Shown in pieces: positions 10,643-11,090 of a stretch of DNA of 11,090 nt. The position numbers and the translations under genes were made by a program. Source of the DNA: Patescibacteria group bacterium (GTDB taxonomy: Bacteria; Patescibacteriota; Minisyncoccia; Minisyncoccales; GWA2-46-15); the NCBI GenBank assembly GCA_018895125.1, contig JAHIOR010000007.1:1-11090 (forward strand). The letters are read 5' to 3'. The notes under the pieces were generated by a model. That model saw nothing but the letters and a program-made list of their open reading frames with translations. It searched no databases and was not told where the DNA came from. Every line of letters starts with the position of its first letter. Position 1 is the stretch's first letter.

Positions 10643-11090
10643 ATTGTGGTTACCAAGAGTTGATGGTGGATGCCTTGGAAGATTGAGGCGAAGAAGGACG
10701 TGGCGTGACTGCGATAAGCCTCGGGGAGGTGTCAAGCAACCTGTGAACCGGGGATGTCCGAATGGGGAAACCTAATTCTGCTTTAAAACAGAATTGCCTG
10801 ATTCTTTATGGATCAGGAGCGCACCCAGGGAAGCAAAACATTCTAGTACCTGGAGGAAAATAGAACAATAGTTATTCCCTTAGTAGCGGCGAGTGAAAAG
10901 GGAGATAGCCCAGAGCCTAGTTCTGCTTTTAGCAGGACTAAGCAGTTAAAAGATATTGATGCCCCGTAGTTTCTTCTGAAACTTGCAAAAGCTTTTAGAG
11001 GAAACGACTGGAAGGAGTAAAAAAATTAGTTGTTAGCCGAAATTTTCTGGAACGCAATACCAAAGAAGGTAATAGTCCTGTAGGCGAAAA
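10643..11090 (+). rRNA. rrl: 23S ribosomal RNA, 5' part (runs off the window)
   Basis: About 450 bases of domain I are recognisable: GGTGGATGCC, GAAGGACGTG, CTGCGATAAGCC, CCGAATGGGGAAACC, TAGTAGCGGCGAGTGAA and AGCCCAGAGCC occur in the usual order. The exact 5' end is uncertain by some 5-10 bases, near the GGTTACC at 10648. No intron is visible in this part, although CPR 23S genes often carry introns further on. No 16S or tRNA gene lies upstream in the window; the gene has its own promoter. Confidence 0.95.

Overview
The window reads as a piece of a Patescibacteria (Candidate Phyla Radiation) genome, most likely a Parcubacteria-type lineage. The reasons are an exported-type protein ending in the peptidoglycan-binding repeat typical of that group, a PaaX/Cas2-like protein without any CRISPR array, AT-rich DNA, compact genes all on the + strand, many starts without a Shine-Dalgarno sequence, and a 23S rRNA gene with its own promoter and no 16S gene in the 10 kb before it. 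The taxonomic call is inference.

Layout. 1-1248: 3' part of a zinc-metallopeptidase-like wall protein. 1249-1533: strong promoter, a probable small RNA of about 57 nt, four GATAATAGT iterons and a 40-nt hairpin. 1534-2112: PaaX/Cas2-like DNA-binding protein, followed by a second, related 40-nt hairpin and a polypurine tract. 2308-4117: an AbiEi/AbiEii toxin-antitoxin pair lying between two copies of a TATAAT-led structured element whose 48-nt core is identical; the second copy is the leader of murB. 4125-5156: murB and its terminator. 5225-5537: an elaborate leader with repeated inverted repeats, a branched RNA fold, an 11-residue polylysine ORF, a strong hairpin without a U-tract, and two micro-ORFs joined to each other and to speD by ATGA overlaps. 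5538-8893: a five-gene unit of speD homologue, deoxyhypusine/homospermidine synthase homologue, agmatinase, ECF transporter S component and DUF1893 protein, closed by an intrinsic terminator. 9005-9451: GNAT acetyltransferase that looks frameshifted near its C-terminus. 9619-10296: MscS-type membrane protein without a cytoplasmic domain. 10333-11090: rRNA promoter, attenuator-like leader and the first ~450 nt of 23S rRNA.

How the parts work together. The 5538-8893 unit is best explained as polyamine synthesis. There is no spermidine synthase, and the residue before the pyruvoyl serine of SpeD is Phe instead of the usual Glu. The SpeD homologue may therefore be a repurposed arginine decarboxylase, giving arginine to agmatine to putrescine to homospermidine or a related amine, with the long uORF-bearing leader as a candidate polyamine sensor. 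Separately, the predicted 5' end of the small RNA at ~1286 can pair over 11 nt with the identical core of both structured leaders (2334-2344, 4074-4084). That suggests a small trans-acting RNA circuit reaching both the toxin-antitoxin module and murB. These two systems, and the duplicated leader itself, are the most novel content I see.
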